Below are positions 62,103-64,000 of a stretch of 64,000 bases of DNA, piece after piece. The stretch comes from Primorskyibacter sedentarius (GTDB taxonomy: Bacteria > Pseudomonadota > Alphaproteobacteria > Rhodobacterales > Rhodobacteraceae). The notes beneath the pieces were generated by a model. That model ran no database searches. It was not told the DNA's origin and saw only the letters and a list, made by a program, of their open reading frames with translations. How positions within the stretch are numbered: position 1 is the stretch's first letter; the number at the start of each line of letters is the position of its first letter. The position numbers were made by a program, and so were the translations under genes. The stretch covers positions 310,001 to 374,000 of the forward strand of contig NZ_SLZU01000002.1 in the NCBI RefSeq assembly GCF_004342065.1, written 5' to 3'.

Positions 62103-62293
62103 TGGGTGGAACACTCCAACCTCAAGGCTTTGACTTACGGTAGGCGGGTTGGCCTGTTCGCCCCAAATGCTGGCATGGCGGCGGGCCACAGGTCACCGAG
62201 CTGAACGGCCATTATTTGTGCAAAGCCGTCCCGCCCGCACTGAGGCAATTTGTAATAGTTGCGGCCGCGCGAATGGCGTGTATCGGATTGGGT

Positions 62294-63373
62294 ATGGACA
62301 TAAACCTGTCAGGCCGCCTTGTGGTTGCGAGGCTCGAAGAGGTGACCGCGCAGCTTTCGGCAGGGGCGGCGGCGCCCGAGGTGACTTTTGACCTCACCGC
62401 GGTCGAGGCGCTGGACACGGCGGGCGCGTGGCTGCTGATCGAGACGCAGCACCAGTTTCAGGCGCGTGGCGGCCAATGCGAGATTGTCGGGGCATCGCAC
62501 GCGCAGGCTGAACTTCTGGAAGTGGTCCGCAACAGCATTCCGGAAAAGCTCGACAAGGCGAAACCCCGACACGGGTTTTATGACTGGCTGGACCACGTCG
62601 GGCAAAAGACATGGCGCGCAATCAGCGGGCTTGTCGAGATCCTGGGCTTTCTGGGCGCGGTCATTGCGCGGCTGGGCTATGTGGCGCTCCATCCGCGTCG
62701 GCTGCGGCTGACTTCGCTTGTCCATCACATGCAGGAAATCGGGCTCAACGCGATCCCGATCGTGTCGCTGATGGCCTTCCTGATCGGGGTGGTAATGGCC
62801 TTTCAGGGCGCGGTGCAGCTGCGCCAGTTCGGGGCAGAGGTCTTTGTCGTCGACCTGATCGCGATCTCTGTCTTGCGCGAATTGGGCATCCTGTTGACCG
62901 CCATCATTGTCGCGGGCCGGTCGGGTGCGGCCTTTACGGCGGCCATCGGCTCCATGAAGATGCGCGAGGAGATCGACGCGATGCAGACCTTGGGCCTCGA
63001 CCCGATTGAAGTGCTTGTCCTGCCGCGTGTGCTGGCCCTGATCTTCGTGCTGCCGCTTTTGGGTTTTGTCGCGGATATCGTGGGGCTTGTGGGCGGTGGC
63101 CTGATGTCCTGGATCGAGCTGGGCGTCTCTCCGGGCATGTTCCAGACGCGCCTCTACGAGTCCGTGGACGTCTGGCACTATCTTGTCGGCCTCATCAAGG
63201 CTCCGTTCTTTGCCGTCATCATCGGCATTGTCGGCTGTTACGAGGGCATGAAGGTCGGGGGGGACGCGGAGTCCCTGGGGCGGCTGACATCCACCTCTGT
63301 CGTGCTGTCGATCTTCCTTGTGATCGTGGCGGATGCCATGTTCTCGATCTTCTTCGCCATCGTGGGGGTCTGA
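62294..63373 (+). CDS. mlaE: MlaE-family ABC lipid-transport permease with N-terminal STAS-like domain
   Basis: A 359-aa protein. Residues about 1-90 resemble a STAS domain (VTFDLTAVEALDTAGAW), and residues 115-359 are the MlaE/YrbE permease: IPIVSLMAFLIGVVMAFQG, RELGILLTAIIVAGRSGAA, and MKMREEIDAMQTLGLDPI with IEVLVLPRVLA. It is the inner-membrane part of an MCE-type phospholipid transporter. The start is uncertain: ATG 62294 gives a good N terminus, while ATG 62273 and TTG 62216 are in frame. mlaF follows 5 nt later. Together with pqi at 3756-7702 this makes two MCE systems in one window. Confidence 0.9.
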   Translation: MDINLSGRLVVARLEEVTAQLSAGAAAPEVTFDLTAVEALDTAGAWLLIETQHQFQARGGQCEIVGASHAQAELLEVVRNSIPEKLDKAKPRHGFYDWLDHVGQKTWRAISGLVEILGFLGAVIARLGYVALHPRRLRLTSLVHHMQEIGLNAIPIVSLMAFLIGVVMAFQGAVQLRQFGAEVFVVDLIAISVLRELGILLTAIIVAGRSGAAFTAAIGSMKMREEIDAMQTLGLDPIEVLVLPRVLALIFVLPLLGFVADIVGLVGGGLMSWIELGVSPGMFQTRLYESVDVWHYLVGLIKAPFFAVIIGIVGCYEGMKVGGDAESLGRLTSTSVVLSIFLVIVADAMFSIFFAIVGV

Positions 63374-63378
63374 GCGGC

Positions 63379-64000
63379 ATGGCGCGCGAGCCGATCATCA
63401 AGGTCCGCAACTTGCGCTCGCAATTCGGCGATCACGTTGTCCATGATGCGCTGGATCTGGACGTTTACGGTGGCGAGGTGCTGGGCGTGGTTGGCGGGTC
63501 AGGGACGGGCAAATCCGTGCTGCTGCGCTCTATCGTCGGACTGATCCAGCCGAAAGAGGGCAGCGTCAGCGTCTTCGGGACGGACATGCTGCGCGCCTCC
63601 GAAGACGCCCGCCAAAGGATCGAGCAGCGCTGGGGTGTCATGTTTCAGGACGGGGCGCTGTTTTCTTCGCTTACCGTGCGCGAAAATGTCGAAGTGCCGA
63701 TGCGAGAGCAGACGGACCTGCCCGCCGACACAAGGCGCGCCCTTGCCGAACTGAAGATCTCGATGGTGGGTCTTCCGCCGAATGCCTGTGACAAATACCC
63801 CAGTGAACTGTCGGGCGGCATGCGCAAGCGTGCGGGGCTGGCGCGGGCGCTGGCTCTGGATCCCGAAATCCTGTTTCTGGATGAACCCACGGCCGGGCTA
63901 GACCCGATCGGCGCTGCTGCTTTCGACGTGCTGATCAAGAAATTGCAGACGACGATGGGGCTGACCGTCTTCATGGTGACCCATGATCTGGACAGTCTGC
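63379..64000 (+). CDS. mlaF: MlaF-family ABC ATPase (cut by the window edge)
   Basis: About 207 residues are visible before the right edge. Walker A is VVGGSGTGKSVLLRSIVG, the signature motif is LSGGMRKRAGLARALA and Walker B is ILFLDEPTAGLDPIG, all in the form typical of MlaF/MkI ATPases that energise phospholipid transport with MlaE. FQDGALFSSLTVRENV is another family hallmark. The ATG lies 5 nt after the mlaE stop. An mlaD-type MCE gene would be expected next. Confidence 0.93.
   Translation, partial: MAREPIIKVRNLRSQFGDHVVHDALDLDVYGGEVLGVVGGSGTGKSVLLRSIVGLIQPKEGSVSVFGTDMLRASEDARQRIEQRWGVMFQDGALFSSLTVRENVEVPMREQTDLPADTRRALAELKISMVGLPPNACDKYPSELSGGMRKRAGLARALALDPEILFLDEPTAGLDPIGAAAFDVLIKKLQTTMGLTVFMVTHDLDSL

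Noticed and set aside
62103-62293. Possible further remains of the aminotransferase or a small gene before mlaE
   Set aside because: No family motif or coding pattern could be read in any frame beyond the optional N-terminal extension of mlaE.

Overview
The window is GC-rich, tightly packed bacterial DNA. Its gene content points to a marine alphaproteobacterium of the Roseobacter group (Rhodobacterales): sulfoacetaldehyde acetyltransferase (Xsc), a divergent katG/oxyR pair, creatinase, a split PqiA with PqiB and PqiC, a DUF1523-type membrane protein, a CCCCGGG-cttga-CCCGGGG intergenic palindrome, and a small heat-shock gene with an RpoH-type promoter. The taxon is inferred from gene content only. 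I found no rRNA, tRNA, CRISPR array, phage or insertion sequence.

Layout. 1-356: tail of a probable multihaem cytochrome c gene. 467-3700: katG and oxyR, divergent, for peroxide defence. 3756-7702: leftward pqiA1-pqiA2-pqiB-pqiC, an MCE-type lipid-transport system. 7775-25512: a sugar-acid catabolic locus with a LysR and a GntR regulator, a compact DUF1537 kinase, a leftward four-gene operon (cytosolic sialidase-fold protein, PdxA2, DapA-like lyase, iron alcohol dehydrogenase), a DMT exporter, and a long rightward operon (family-5 ABC importer, 2-hydroxyacid dehydrogenase, TerC/DUF475 protein, SDR, KdgD, second DapA-like lyase). 25907-37052: a complete glycogen operon glgP-glgB-glgC-glgA ending in one reading frame that joins glgX to pgm. 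37208-38155: an orphan capsule-type glycosyltransferase. 38354-42233: xsc, pta and a citrate synthase, a route from sulfoacetaldehyde to acetyl-CoA and the TCA cycle.

42299-54827 holds two groups of leftward genes of unknown function (447-aa protein, small membrane protein, DUF1523-like protein; and coiled-coil protein, two small membrane proteins, 373-aa soluble protein, anchored protein, AAA+ ATPase). They are separated by a transketolase cassette (one full-length transketolase, a two-subunit transketolase and an SDR). The AAA+/coiled-coil operon is the best candidate here for an undescribed system.

54991-61451 carries creatinase, an alpha/beta hydrolase, succinate-semialdehyde dehydrogenase, a LysR/MDR-oxidoreductase pair and hsp20. 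The hsp20 leader has a clear sigma-32 promoter and a hairpin that masks the ribosome-binding site, as in a ROSE thermometer. 61615-62102 is the wreck of a class III aminotransferase gene. The window ends in mlaE and the start of mlaF, a second MCE-type lipid transporter.

Start sites were chosen by hand from Shine-Dalgarno spacing and family starts. Functions rest on motifs recognised by eye; no database search was possible.
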